From: Polaribacter sejongensis
GTDB lineage: Bacteria > Bacteroidota > Bacteroidia > Flavobacteriales > Flavobacteriaceae
Assembly: GCF_038024065.1 (NCBI RefSeq)
Contig: NZ_CP150667.1
Span: 4,347,501 to 4,411,500 of the forward strand
Length of the DNA: 64,000 nt
Direction of reading: 5' to 3'
Shown: in pieces, positions 45,433 through 53,921 of the stretch
Numbering within the stretch: the first letter of the stretch is position 1
Layout: every line of letters begins with the position of its first letter
The notes under the pieces: generated by a model
Told to the model about the DNA's origin: nothing
The model's input: the letters and a program-made list of their open reading frames with translations, nothing else
Database searches by the model: none
Program-made: the position numbers and the translations under genes

Positions 45433-45918
45433 TTATTGTTCTATGGTTGTTAATTCGTTCAGGTACTTTTTAGTATATATTTCCCCGAAATTATCAATTG
45501 TAATAGCAAGAGCGAAATGTAATATAAGTGCCATAAAGATTCCGAAAAGTACAGATCTTGGATTTAAAAATGACATTCCTAAAATAAGAACAACAATCAA
45601 AATTCCGTAGGTTAATTTTAACCAAAAGAAGGACTTCAATGCTTTTTCGGTAGCTATGGTTTCTGTTTTTATAAAATCGGACGTATTGTTTCCATAAACT
45701 GAAATTTTATCATCAACTTTTTGCTGGTATTTAAGATACGTCGGAAACATTATCACCATTTCTAAAATGCCAATTACAATCATAGTTGAAGCAAAACTAG
45801 TATGATTAGAAAATAGTAGAAAGAGTAAACCCACTATAACGGAAACAACACCGATGATTCCTGCAGAAAGGAATAGTGTTTTTTCACTGTTCAAAAAATC
45901 AAGCATTAATTCTATCAT
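45433..45918 (-). CDS. Hypothetical membrane protein
   Basis: A 161-residue protein with four hydrophobic segments (about 15-37, 44-60, 97-116 and 120-140). No family is recognised. The ATG at 45918 is preferred to an upstream TTG at 45936. It follows the NTF2-like gene by 21 bp on the same strand, suggesting cotranscription; its role is unknown. Confidence 0.6.
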   Translation of the reverse strand: MIELMLDFLNSEKTLFLSAGIIGVVSVIVGLLFLLFSNHTSFASTMIVIGILEMVIMFPTYLKYQQKVDDKISVYGNNTSDFIKTETIATEKALKSFFWLKLTYGILIVVLILGMSFLNPRSVLFGIFMALILHFALAITIDNFGEIYTKKYLNELTTIEQ

Positions 45919-45939
45919 TAGAGGTTTTTTTTTCAAAAT

Positions 45940-46437
45940 TTATATCTTTATTATTTGTTCTGATTTCAGTAGGTAGTCCAAATATAAAGTTTTGTTCATT
46001 TCTAACATGTCCATAAACCGACTAACTTCAATCATTTTTAATAATGTAAGGTTGCATTTTTGAATTCTTGGATATTTTTCGCCATTGTCTACGCACTCAA
46101 TTTCATAATGTCCTTTTGCATGTAAAACGATGTTGCCGTCTTGTACGTGTTGATAGATATAATTGAAACTTAATGAAGCTTTTTTATCATCAATTAGGTT
46201 AACGGTCATTTCAAAAGGTCGGTGAGAATGTCCCCATTCTTTATTTAGCTCATTAAAACTATTTTCGAAAGCTTCAATTCCAATAAGATTTCCACTAGGA
46301 CTTAACCATTCAACCCCATCTTTATAAAGTAATTCATGTACCAAAGAAAAATTTGTGTTCTTGTTTTCATACAATGAAAAGAAACGGTGCATCATTGCCT
46401 TAATTCTATATATTCTCTGTAGTTCTATTGCTTCCAT
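45940..46437 (-). CDS. NTF2-like/SnoaL-fold protein
   Basis: A 165-residue soluble protein with the NTF2-like cone-fold pattern: an N-terminal helix (AMMHRFFSLYENK), LLYKDGVEWLSPSGNLIGIEAFENSFNEL, then strands KASLSFNYIYQHVQDGNIVLHAKGHYEIECV. The fold is known for polyketide cyclases, hydrolases and binding proteins; no activity can be assigned. It precedes the membrane-protein gene in the same direction and follows the Crp/Fnr gene by 73 bp. Confidence 0.68.
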   Translation of the reverse strand: MEAIELQRIYRIKAMMHRFFSLYENKNTNFSLVHELLYKDGVEWLSPSGNLIGIEAFENSFNELNKEWGHSHRPFEMTVNLIDDKKASLSFNYIYQHVQDGNIVLHAKGHYEIECVDNGEKYPRIQKCNLTLLKMIEVSRFMDMLEMNKTLYLDYLLKSEQIIKI

Positions 46438-46510
46438 ATATTTTTGTATTTATTCATTTGCAAAGAAAACTTTTTTTTAAGTTAACGGACTTGTCGTTTG
46501 GCAATTAATG

Positions 46511-47089
46511 CTACAAGGTTGATGTTGATTTTCGTATTCTACTCAATGAAAAAGGAGTTATTCCTAAAAATGAAGCAATATGATTTAAAGGGACTCTTTG
46601 TAAAATAGAGGGATGGGTTTTTAAAAACTTTAAGTAAGATTCCTTTGCGTTAAGATTTAATAGGCTTCTTTGAAAATTGATTTTATTTATTAATGTTTCA
46701 TTAATGATTTTTTGAAATGAACTTTCCCATTCTGGGATAGTAGTACAAAACAAATCCCAAGATGCCCTTGAAAACTGAACAACCTCACAATTTGTTTCTG
46801 CTTGTATAGAACCAGAACTTACAGAAAATTCAAAAAAGCTAGTGATGTTACAAACAAAATCATGCTCTTTCATAAAGAAAGACGTTACTTCATTTCCTTT
46901 ATTATCATAAAAACAAAATCGAAATACGCCATTTATTAGAAACGCTATTTGGTCACATTTATCTCCACTCTCAAGAAAAAAATCGGAAGCTTTATAGTTT
47001 TTTACTTCCGTATTTTTAATTATGAATTCAGTATGTTCTTTAGATAATTTGATGTAATTGTTAAGGTGTTTCACTAGGTTTTCTTTCAT
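46511..47089 (-). CDS. Crp/Fnr-family transcriptional regulator
   Basis: A 192-residue regulator. The N-terminal cyclic-nucleotide-binding-like domain has FFLESGDKCDQIAFLINGVFRF and KGNEVTSFFMKEHDFVCNITSFF. The C-terminal helix-turn-helix is VPLNHIASFLGITPFSLSRIRK. The cNMP-binding RSA-type motif of true CRP is not preserved, so the ligand is unknown. The ATG at 47089 is chosen over a TTG at 47137. Possible target: the NTF2-like and membrane genes downstream. Confidence 0.85.
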   Translation of the reverse strand: MKENLVKHLNNYIKLSKEHTEFIIKNTEVKNYKASDFFLESGDKCDQIAFLINGVFRFCFYDNKGNEVTSFFMKEHDFVCNITSFFEFSVSSGSIQAETNCEVVQFSRASWDLFCTTIPEWESSFQKIINETLINKINFQRSLLNLNAKESYLKFLKTHPSILQRVPLNHIASFLGITPFSLSRIRKSTSTL

Positions 47090-47357
47090 ATAAATCAACG
47101 AATCTTTGTAATGTGAATAGCTATAAATGAATATCAAACATTTTATTGTTTTAAATTCATAGTTCGCTAAATTAGTTTTTTAGAGGCGAAAAATCAAGAG
47201 TTGAAACATTCTTTTTTTACAACTAAAAGCCCATAAATTCTTTCTCAAAACAGCGAGTTTAGCAACTATGATAAGCTTTGAATTTTTGTCAAGGGTGTTT
47301 ATGTTTATTTATAAAATAATCTAAAAATTTTCGCAGTGAGTCTTAATAGACATATGT

Positions 47358-47414
47358 CTTATTCTAAAAGAAATTGATAAAGGTATTTTGCTTTTTGAAA
47401 AAAGTATTGACTAG
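47358..47414 (+). pseudogene. Remnant of an HxlR-family gene (3' end only)
   Basis: Translating 47358-47414 gives LILKEIDKGILLFEKSID and a TAG stop. It matches the last residues of the intact HxlR protein at 43453-43767 (VLKGMYKGGLLFEKSIE and TAG), with strong DNA identity over the last 36 bases. No start codon, helix-turn-helix region or open frame lies upstream, so it looks like a decayed duplicate. Confidence 0.6.
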
Positions 47415-47558
47415 TTGTACAGTGGATTATTTTGATTTTTATAAGGTTCTGTTTTTCTTTTAAAACCATTTTTTTACCCTTAAATTCTATTAGTGAATCT
47501 TTCTTTTTTATCTAAATATTATAGAAGATAATATTGTTGTTTCATGAGAATTATCAGC

Positions 47559-47590
47559 TCTATCTATTGATAGAACACTACTTTTGTAGT
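47559..47590 (+). promoter_or_regulatory. CidA/CidB promoter region with two inverted repeats
   Basis: The -7 box TACTTTTG (47579-47586) is an exact TAnnTTTG match, 18 bp before the ATG. It lies inside an inverted repeat ACTAC-TTTT-GTAGT (47577-47590). A second inverted repeat TCTATC-TATT-GATAGA (47559-47574) lies immediately upstream, in place of a -33 element. This suggests regulated expression through a DNA-binding protein. Confidence 0.45.
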
Positions 47591-47604
47591 AGAAAAATAA
47601 TAGT

Positions 47605-47970
47605 ATGATTAGACAATTATTCATAATACTCATGTGTCTTGCTCTAGGTGAGATAATCGTTTATTTCATCGGAATTAAAATCCCCTCAAGTATCATAGGT
47701 ATGTTGTTATTAACAGCAGGACTTCATTTTAAAATCATTAAACTTAAATGGATACAAGAGGTTGCTGATTTTCTTTTAGATAACATGGTCTTCTTTTTTA
47801 TACCACCTGGCGTAGCTATTATGTGTTATCTAGATTTAATTTCAAAAGAATTAGTACCAATACTAGCAGCAATTCTGGGGAGTACTGTTTTAGTTTTACT
47901 AAGCACTAGTTTTACACATCAAGTGTTGAGAAAAATAAGATTGAAGAAACTAACAAAAGATAAAAAATGA
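47605..47970 (+). CDS. CidA/LrgA family membrane protein
   Basis: A 121-residue protein with four membrane segments and the family features: FIILMCLALGEIIVYFIG, IPSSIIGMLLLTAGL and FFFIPPGVAIMCYLDLI. CidA/LrgA proteins work with CidB/LrgB as a holin-like pair affecting cell lysis, or as a pyruvate or glycolate-type transporter in other bacteria; both readings are from the literature on relatives. It overlaps the LrgB-type gene by 4 bp, a classical coupled pair. Confidence 0.85.
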   Translation: MIRQLFIILMCLALGEIIVYFIGIKIPSSIIGMLLLTAGLHFKIIKLKWIQEVADFLLDNMVFFFIPPGVAIMCYLDLISKELVPILAAILGSTVLVLLSTSFTHQVLRKIRLKKLTKDKK

Positions 47971-48662
47971 AACTGATTTCAGAACCTTATATGTTATTAA
48001 CCATAACTGTAGGTATTTATTGGTTGACAAAATATCTTCAAAATAAAACCAACTCAGTTCTTCTAAATCCTATATTAATAACAATAATTGCTGTAATAGG
48101 CACTTTAAAATTAGCTGGTATTTCTTATGAAACTTATCATGAGGCAGGTAAGTTTATTGAGTTTTTTCTAAAACCTTCAATTGTAGCATTAGGAGTACCG
48201 CTATATCTTCAAATAAGCAAAATTAAAAAACAAGTAATCCCTATTTTTATTTCACAATTAGTAGGTTCTATAGTAGGGATAATTTCGGGGGTTCTTATTG
48301 CTAAGTGGTTAGGAGCTTCAAATGATGTAATAATTTCGATAGCACCTAAGTCTGTTACGACTCCGCTTGCTATTGATATTTCCCAGTCAATAGGGGGGAT
48401 TCCATCTCTTACTGCATCAATGGTTGTTATGGTAGGAATTTTTGGTTCGGTAGCAGGTTTTAAAATTTTACAACTATTTAAAGTAAGTAATCCAATGTCT
48501 AAAAGTCTTTCAATGGGTACCGCAAGTCATGGGCTTGGAACGGCCCAAGCGATGGCTATAAGTCAACGATTTGGAGCATATTCAAGTATGGGGCTTATTT
48601 TAAACGGATTGTTTACAGCCATATTTACTCCCATTATTCTAGCGTTACTTGGCATTATATAA
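47967..48662 (+). CDS. CidB/LrgB family membrane protein
   Basis: A 231-residue protein with about seven membrane segments. The conserved LrgB features are visible: SIAPKSVTTPLAIDISQSIGG and GTASHGLGTAQAMAISQRFGAYSSMGL. It is the partner of the overlapping CidA/LrgA-type gene. Whether the pair here controls lysis or transports an organic acid cannot be read from sequence. No LytTR or LysR regulator of the classical cid/lrg type is adjacent. Confidence 0.88.
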   Translation: MKLISEPYMLLTITVGIYWLTKYLQNKTNSVLLNPILITIIAVIGTLKLAGISYETYHEAGKFIEFFLKPSIVALGVPLYLQISKIKKQVIPIFISQLVGSIVGIISGVLIAKWLGASNDVIISIAPKSVTTPLAIDISQSIGGIPSLTASMVVMVGIFGSVAGFKILQLFKVSNPMSKSLSMGTASHGLGTAQAMAISQRFGAYSSMGLILNGLFTAIFTPIILALLGII

Positions 48663-48903
48663 GAAAGTTGCTGTCTCTGAATAACGTTGTGAAATATTTT
48701 TTTACAATGATGTTTATACCAAATAAACATCAAAATGACTGATTAAATTTATTTCTTTTTCCTTACTAATTCAATATGAAATAGAGTCGTAGCTAAGACT
48801 ATGATTAGATTTTCTATCTCTTATAAAAATAAAGAAGTTTATCATCAAACATTTTAAAATTCATTTGGTATTACTCTATAGTTTTATTTTTACATTCTCT
48901 TAT

Positions 48904-48924
48904 ATTATTATTATTATTATTATT
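48904..48924. repeat. (ATT)7 simple sequence repeat
   Basis: Seven perfect ATT triplets lie just downstream (minus-strand sense) of the DUF5018-like lipoprotein stop. The rest of the 48663-48931 spacer shows no clear hairpin or promoter. Confidence 0.8.
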
Positions 48925-48931
48925 TGTGAAT

Positions 48932-50161
48932 TTAATTGAATATAGTTGTAAATGATTCGCCTATCCTTCTTCCTGGTCCCCAAAAAGTAATAGTCTTTGG
49001 CGCTACAGAATTTCCAAAGTATGCCGGAAACAAATAATAGTAATCAAGTGTTAATGTTGCCTGAGTTTTATCACTATTTACAGTATAATCATAGTTGTAA
49101 GAATTTTGTATTTGAAATATAGAGCCATTTGAAGGTATCGCAATTGTTTCTGTAATATTCTCTCCAGTAATTTTTAAAATATCATTGTAAGAATAAGAAT
49201 CTTGATTTAATGAAATAAATTTGGGAGCACCTTCAGCAAGTACATCTATAAATTGACTTGATTCTATACGTATTGAATTTGTTTGATATACTATTTTGTA
49301 ATTACCGTAAGTTGGTATGTTTTCTGTAATTTTAGTATTTAGATTGTATTGAATAATATTTTCTTGAGAAGAATAGCTGTTTTGGCTTAAAATATTTAGT
49401 TCATATTTATTATTACCATCGTATAAATAAATTTCTGCACCAGGCTTATCCATGTCTAAAAATTGACCTGAAATACGCATATCGGCTCTAATATAGTAAA
49501 GGTGGGCCGATGAAGAGTTACTATTGTTGCCTATTTGGGGCATGTTAGCAATTATTGTATATTCCGTTTTATCTCCGTTTTCTGCGGTAACGGTATAATT
49601 AACTGATTCTTCAAAGTTTTGAGGAATTGTAATATCAGGAGAAATTGTAGCGTTTTCAGAAATTGATATTGTAGGTAAAAGCGAACTTTTATCTAATGTT
49701 CCTATATTAAAATTAATAATTTTTGTGTCTTTATTAATGTTGGCATCAATAGTTTTATTATCAACAAGAACCGAAAAGGATAGTATTTCACTTTCTGAAT
49801 TAAGTGGTCTATTGTTAACAATAACTCTATAAATATTAGGGTCTCCATTCTCTGCATATACAGTGTACGCTACTTCATTATTAAAATTTTGAGATTCGTT
49901 TACAGTAGGTGATATATTTGCGTTTTCAGAATAATCAATTGTAGGCTTTAAGGCAGAAATTTCTGCTCCAGCTAAACTAAATAGTATTGTTTTGTCTATT
50001 TGGTTTATAGTTCCGTTTATAATTTCTCCGTTAATAGTAAGGTCAAATGAGTTAATGGTGTTCTGATTGTTTAATACAATTGGTAAATCGGGTTCATCGT
50101 CTTTAGAACATGCTATAAGAGCAAATATTATGTATACTAATATTGTGATTTTTTTAATCAT
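48932..50161 (-). CDS. Lipoprotein with two tandem DUF5018-like domains
   Basis: A 409-residue lipoprotein: MIKKITILVYIIFALIACS is a signal peptide with an ALIAC lipobox. Two homologous domains of about 80-90 residues follow, each with I..F.L........L.PTI..SENA.ISP and F...V.YTV.AENGD...Y.V (about residues 35-115 and 120-205), a DUF5018-like beta-sandwich repeat. A third, different region of about 190 residues (215-409) completes it. The role is unknown, probably surface-exposed. Cotranscribed with the next two genes upstream. Confidence 0.7.
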   Translation of the reverse strand: MIKKITILVYIIFALIACSKDDEPDLPIVLNNQNTINSFDLTINGEIINGTINQIDKTILFSLAGAEISALKPTIDYSENANISPTVNESQNFNNEVAYTVYAENGDPNIYRVIVNNRPLNSESEILSFSVLVDNKTIDANINKDTKIINFNIGTLDKSSLLPTISISENATISPDITIPQNFEESVNYTVTAENGDKTEYTIIANMPQIGNNSNSSSAHLYYIRADMRISGQFLDMDKPGAEIYLYDGNNKYELNILSQNSYSSQENIIQYNLNTKITENIPTYGNYKIVYQTNSIRIESSQFIDVLAEGAPKFISLNQDSYSYNDILKITGENITETIAIPSNGSIFQIQNSYNYDYTVNSDKTQATLTLDYYYLFPAYFGNSVAPKTITFWGPGRRIGESFTTIFN

Positions 50162-50179
50162 TTTTATAGGGTATTTGTG

Positions 50180-51544
50180 TTAGTTTTTTAAGCCGTGAGA
50201 ACTAGGATAAATTACGGTATTACTGTTTCCAATAACAATTATTGGAGACTTTATAATAGGATTATCTGTTTGTAGTTTCCATTTTAAGCTACCATTAGTA
50301 GCATTAATTGCATAGAAATTATTATCCCAATCGCCAATATAGACAATGTCTTCGTAAACAATAGGAGAAGTAGTTGTTTTAGAACTTAAATCATATTTCC
50401 ATTTAAAACTGCCGTCTTCTGCATTTAAACAGACTAATTCTGCTGTTCCATTTTTAGATAAACCAATATAAATATTGTTGTTGTGTATAAAAGGAGAAGT
50501 TTCTATTGTTCCTTCAGGTTTGTAAGTCCATTTAATATTGCCGTTGTTTTCATACAAAGCATAAAGAGTGCTATAGGTTCCTGTTATTATAGTGTTTTCG
50601 AATATTGTGGGTGCTGCAAAAAAGGAATTATATCTTCCCATATCGACAGTCCATATTTTACTTCCGTCATTTTTATTCAATGCATAAAATATTCCATAGT
50701 AATCCCCAATATATATATGGTCGTTATTAATTAATGGATTGGTTAAAAATTTATAGCTTGCGTTTAACCTTAGACTCCAATCTGTTTGTCCTGATACTTT
50801 ATTTATGGCGTATAAATGATCATTATTTCTACTGCTTACAAAGACTCTAGTTTCATCGATAGATAGTGTTGCGTAATAATTAAGAAAACTACGATCCCAT
50901 AATTTTTCTTTTGACTCAATATTTACACAATAAAGTTTACTACTTGCATCAAAAGCATATACATTAGTATTATCTGTAATAATGTTTCTATATTCATTAT
51001 AATTAGTACTACTCGGACTGCTTGTCCATTCAATTTCACCTGTAAGGATGTTAATACCGTTTAATCCCTTTACACCTGAAAAAATCATGTCTTTATAAGC
51101 TGTATGAGCTTCAATAAACGAAGTGTTAGATTCCCACAAAGTCTTATTTGTAATTAAATCATATGCTATTAAGTTTTGAGAAGAATCTGAAAAAAGTAGG
51201 ATTTTACTTTTAGGGCTTTCAAAAGTGAATTCTAATTCAGAAACTCCTCCGTTTTTATCTGTGGCAATAATTCTACCACTATAATCATTGTTATATTCTA
51301 AGAGTGATGTGCTTATAGATTTAGTTGTTTTTTCTACTAAAATAGAATTTATATATAAGCTATAATGTATAAGATCATCATCTGCATCTAAAACAGTATT
51401 CCAATCTATAGTAACTGTTTTTCCTTCAAAAGAAATTTTTTCTAGTTTTATTTCTTCAGGATTTGAATTTTGATGAGGAAGAGACTCATCGTTTGAACAT
51501 GAAAGCAATATTAGTATTAATAGAATTGATATTATTTTTTTCAT
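50180..51544 (-). CDS. PQQ-like beta-propeller lipoprotein with N-terminal Fn3-like domain
   Basis: A 454-residue lipoprotein (MKKIISILLILILLSCSND, lipobox LLSC). A domain at about 25-110 (LEKISFEGKTVTIDWNTVLD, then YSLYINSILVEKT) looks like fibronectin type III. The rest is a propeller of PQQ-type blades, each ending in variants of L.AINKVSG.T.W, L.ALNKNDGSKIW, LVCLNAEDGSFKW and FYAINATNGSLKW. It has no catalytic residues, so it is likely a scaffold or binding protein, similar in fold to BamB. It lies in a three-gene run. Confidence 0.8.
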   Translation of the reverse strand: MKKIISILLILILLSCSNDESLPHQNSNPEEIKLEKISFEGKTVTIDWNTVLDADDDLIHYSLYINSILVEKTTKSISTSLLEYNNDYSGRIIATDKNGGVSELEFTFESPKSKILLFSDSSQNLIAYDLITNKTLWESNTSFIEAHTAYKDMIFSGVKGLNGINILTGEIEWTSSPSSTNYNEYRNIITDNTNVYAFDASSKLYCVNIESKEKLWDRSFLNYYATLSIDETRVFVSSRNNDHLYAINKVSGQTDWSLRLNASYKFLTNPLINNDHIYIGDYYGIFYALNKNDGSKIWTVDMGRYNSFFAAPTIFENTIITGTYSTLYALYENNGNIKWTYKPEGTIETSPFIHNNNIYIGLSKNGTAELVCLNAEDGSFKWKYDLSSKTTTSPIVYEDIVYIGDWDNNFYAINATNGSLKWKLQTDNPIIKSPIIVIGNSNTVIYPSSHGLKN

Positions 51545-51573
51545 AGTTCTTTTAATGTATAGTTTGTAATTTT

Positions 51574-52758
51574 TTAATTAAAAGAATATCCTAATTTAAT
51601 CATGAAACTTTGAATGTTTGGATATTCAATATTACTTTCTGAATTTATTTTTTTAGGGGCATTATAACGTGCTTCTATACTGAGTTTATTATTAAAGTGG
51701 TATCCAATTCCTAAAAGAAAACTTATGTTTTTATTCATTTTAGTTTCCTTTTCATTAAATTTTATAGGAAAGTCTAAGTTAATACCCGAATTAATAAATA
51801 AAACTTTTTTATTCTTAAGGAATAGATAATGTCTTATTGCAATGGGTATTTCTAAAGAGCTGTATTTTACTTTTTCATTACTATAAATCGGTAAGCCAAC
51901 CGTTGCATTTGGGTTTGATGGTGGTGCATAAAGTGTATACCCTGTAACTACATCTATATTAATTGTTTTGAAAGCTGATTGATAAGTAGGCTCAGTAAAT
52001 AGAGACCATTTATTATTATTGAAAGGGAAAATATATTCTAATTCTAAACCTAAATTAATTGCTGGAGTAGAAGTAGCATCTAATACTGATAGTCCAAAAC
52101 CTATTTTACCATAAATATTAAATTTACCTTTTCTGTTTTTTTTGATATATAATTTATTTGAACTATTAGAGCATGAGTTGAATTTTGAGAAAAAGTTGAT
52201 AAAACTATCTTCTCTATATTTAATGTTAGAATTAATGTTTTTACAATTTAATTCATCCCTCAACGTTTTTTGGTAATTTAAGTTTTCAGAAATACCACCT
52301 TTATTATTCTTATATTTTTTATACTCTAAAGGTTTAATTTTTGAATTTATACTATAAAAAAAGTAATCAACTCCGTTATCTGAATATTTAAATAGACTTG
52401 CTTTTCCTTTTATTATTACTTTTAAGAACAAGTTTTTATTTTTAAATATTGAGACCCTTTTATTACTCAGGTTATTTAAATTATTAGAATATTTGTTAAT
52501 GTCTACCTTATGTTTTTCAAATAAGAGTTTATTATAGATTTCTAATACGTTTAACTGATTAGAATGTATTTTTTTAACTTCAGATTTATCAGTTAATTTA
52601 AATTGAAATTGAGATGGAATTTGCCTCCAATCTTCATTTTTAATTAAGCATTCAGTTTTGTTTCCATCTATAGTTGTAAAATAACCTTTTTCAAATTTAT
52701 TTTGGGCAATTGAATTTAATCCTATAAATAGGATAATAAGAGTAATTATCTTTTTCAT
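51574..52758 (-). CDS. Outer-membrane beta-barrel protein
   Basis: A 394-residue exported protein with signal peptide MKKIITLIILFIGLNSIAQ. The first part (20-215) has KGYFTTIDGNKTECLIKNED and many lysines and asparagines. The second part (about 218-394) is a porin-like barrel of alternating strands (FNIYGKIGFGLSVLDAT, LGLELEYIFPF, SLEIPIAIRHYLFL, SIEARYNAP) ending in F-N. It heads a run with the two lipoproteins, and the three could form a surface complex; that is inference. The IS element lies just upstream. Confidence 0.7.
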   Translation of the reverse strand: MKKIITLIILFIGLNSIAQNKFEKGYFTTIDGNKTECLIKNEDWRQIPSQFQFKLTDKSEVKKIHSNQLNVLEIYNKLLFEKHKVDINKYSNNLNNLSNKRVSIFKNKNLFLKVIIKGKASLFKYSDNGVDYFFYSINSKIKPLEYKKYKNNKGGISENLNYQKTLRDELNCKNINSNIKYREDSFINFFSKFNSCSNSSNKLYIKKNRKGKFNIYGKIGFGLSVLDATSTPAINLGLELEYIFPFNNNKWSLFTEPTYQSAFKTINIDVVTGYTLYAPPSNPNATVGLPIYSNEKVKYSSLEIPIAIRHYLFLKNKKVLFINSGINLDFPIKFNEKETKMNKNISFLLGIGYHFNNKLSIEARYNAPKKINSESNIEYPNIQSFMIKLGYSFN

Positions 52759-52831
52759 TGTTTTTATTATTGTTGTGAAAATATAAATAAGACCTTACTT
52801 AACTATTGATAATTATCTATATTAAAATTTA

Positions 52832-53789
52832 TTGAGTTAGTCATTTAGTTTCCGTGTCTTATAGCTTTAAAACATTGATATATGGATAATTTTGAAGGTC
52901 AAGATATACTAAACTTTATAAAAGAACTACCAAATGATGAAGCCTGTAAAGCTTATTTATCAAAAATAAAATGGCAGGATGGTTTTAAATGTAGTAAATG
53001 TGGACATACAAAAGGTTGTGAAAAAGCTGGATATAATTATCACTGTTATGCTTGCCATCATGTAGAAAGTGCTACTGCAAATACACTTTTTCATAAAGTT
53101 AAATTTGGATTGCAAAAAGCGTTTTGTGTTGCTTTTGAAATGAGTACAAATAGTAAAAGTACTTCAAGTATTCAAATGGGTAAACGCTTTAGTATTCGTC
53201 AAGGAACTGCATGGTATTTTATGCAAAAAGTTCGTAAAGCAATGAAAAGTAGTCAAAAATATCCTCTAGAAACCTTAATTCATGTTGATGAGTTTACTGT
53301 TGGAGGAAAAGAAGAAGGAAAACAAGGTAGGAGTTACGATACAAAAAAGAAAAAAGCCGTAATTGCAGTAGAATTAACAGATAACAATAAGGTGAAAAGA
53401 GTTTACATTAAATCTATAAACGACTATTCTGCAAAATCATTAACACCAATTTTTGAAGAACACATAAGTAAATCTGCTAAAATAATAACAGATAAATGGA
53501 GAGGATATGAACCTTTGAAAGAAGTTTATAACATTGAGCAAATCTATAGTAATAATGGTGCTAACTTTAAACAATTACATGTCATGATTATGCAAGTTAA
53601 GTCTTGGCTTAGAGCAATACCAACTCATGTAAGTAAATGGCATATTCAAGCTTATTTTGATGAATTTTGTTTTAGAATTAATAGATCTCAATTTCAGAAA
53701 AGTATATTTCATAAAACAATTGAAAGAATGGTAGTTGCCAAACCAGTTTATCAAAATCAAATAAAACAGAAGCTAAACGTATAACTCAA
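52832..53789 (+). mobile_element. IS1595-family insertion sequence with target duplication
   Basis: The element is 958 bp. The left end reads TTGAGTTAGTCATTTAG, and the right end, reversed, reads TTGAGTTATACGTTTAG; the inverted repeats match at 18 of 23 positions. Directly outside both ends is the 8-bp duplication AAAATTTA (52824-52831 and 53790-53797), the size expected for IS1595. Both ends, the duplication and the transposase gene are intact, so the insertion looks recent. Confidence 0.8.
52882..53784 (+). CDS. IS1595-family transposase
   Basis: A 300-residue transposase of the ISXO2/IS1595 type. The N-terminal zinc ribbon is CSKCGHTKGC with CYACHH (about residues 34-60). The DDE-like catalytic core has VDEFTVGGKEEGKQGR (first acidic residue), IITDKWRGYEPL (second) and the third acidic/asparagine region in YFDEFCFRINR. 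The length is normal and no frameshift is visible. Its stop codon lies within the right terminal repeat, 5 bp from the element end. Between lipoprotein/barrel genes and uvrB. Confidence 0.92.
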   Translation: MDNFEGQDILNFIKELPNDEACKAYLSKIKWQDGFKCSKCGHTKGCEKAGYNYHCYACHHVESATANTLFHKVKFGLQKAFCVAFEMSTNSKSTSSIQMGKRFSIRQGTAWYFMQKVRKAMKSSQKYPLETLIHVDEFTVGGKEEGKQGRSYDTKKKKAVIAVELTDNNKVKRVYIKSINDYSAKSLTPIFEEHISKSAKIITDKWRGYEPLKEVYNIEQIYSNNGANFKQLHVMIMQVKSWLRAIPTHVSKWHIQAYFDEFCFRINRSQFQKSIFHKTIERMVVAKPVYQNQIKQKLNV

Positions 53790-53921
53790 AAAATTTATTA
53801 AAAGAATTGTTTTTTTTTTTTACCTTTTTATTCGACTTAACTTAATGTTTATTTCACTTAAATTTTATTCAAAAGAAGTTTTAAAAAACAATTTTGTGAA
53901 AAAAAAATATGGAATTATTTA

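Larger units (their letters stand above)
47090..47604. other. 515-bp intergenic region with a gene remnant and a divergent promoter
   Basis: No intact gene is visible. The part near 47150-47340 is AT-rich without clear structure. 47350-47414 holds the decayed end of an HxlR-type gene. 47559-47590 carries inverted repeats at the CidA-type promoter. Confidence 0.6.

Noticed and set aside
52820..53803. TATTAAAA as the target duplication of the IS element
   Set aside because: The direct repeat exists but would place the two ends asymmetrically (GAG at offset 7 on the left, 9 on the right). AAAATTTA gives symmetric ends and an exact 8-bp match.
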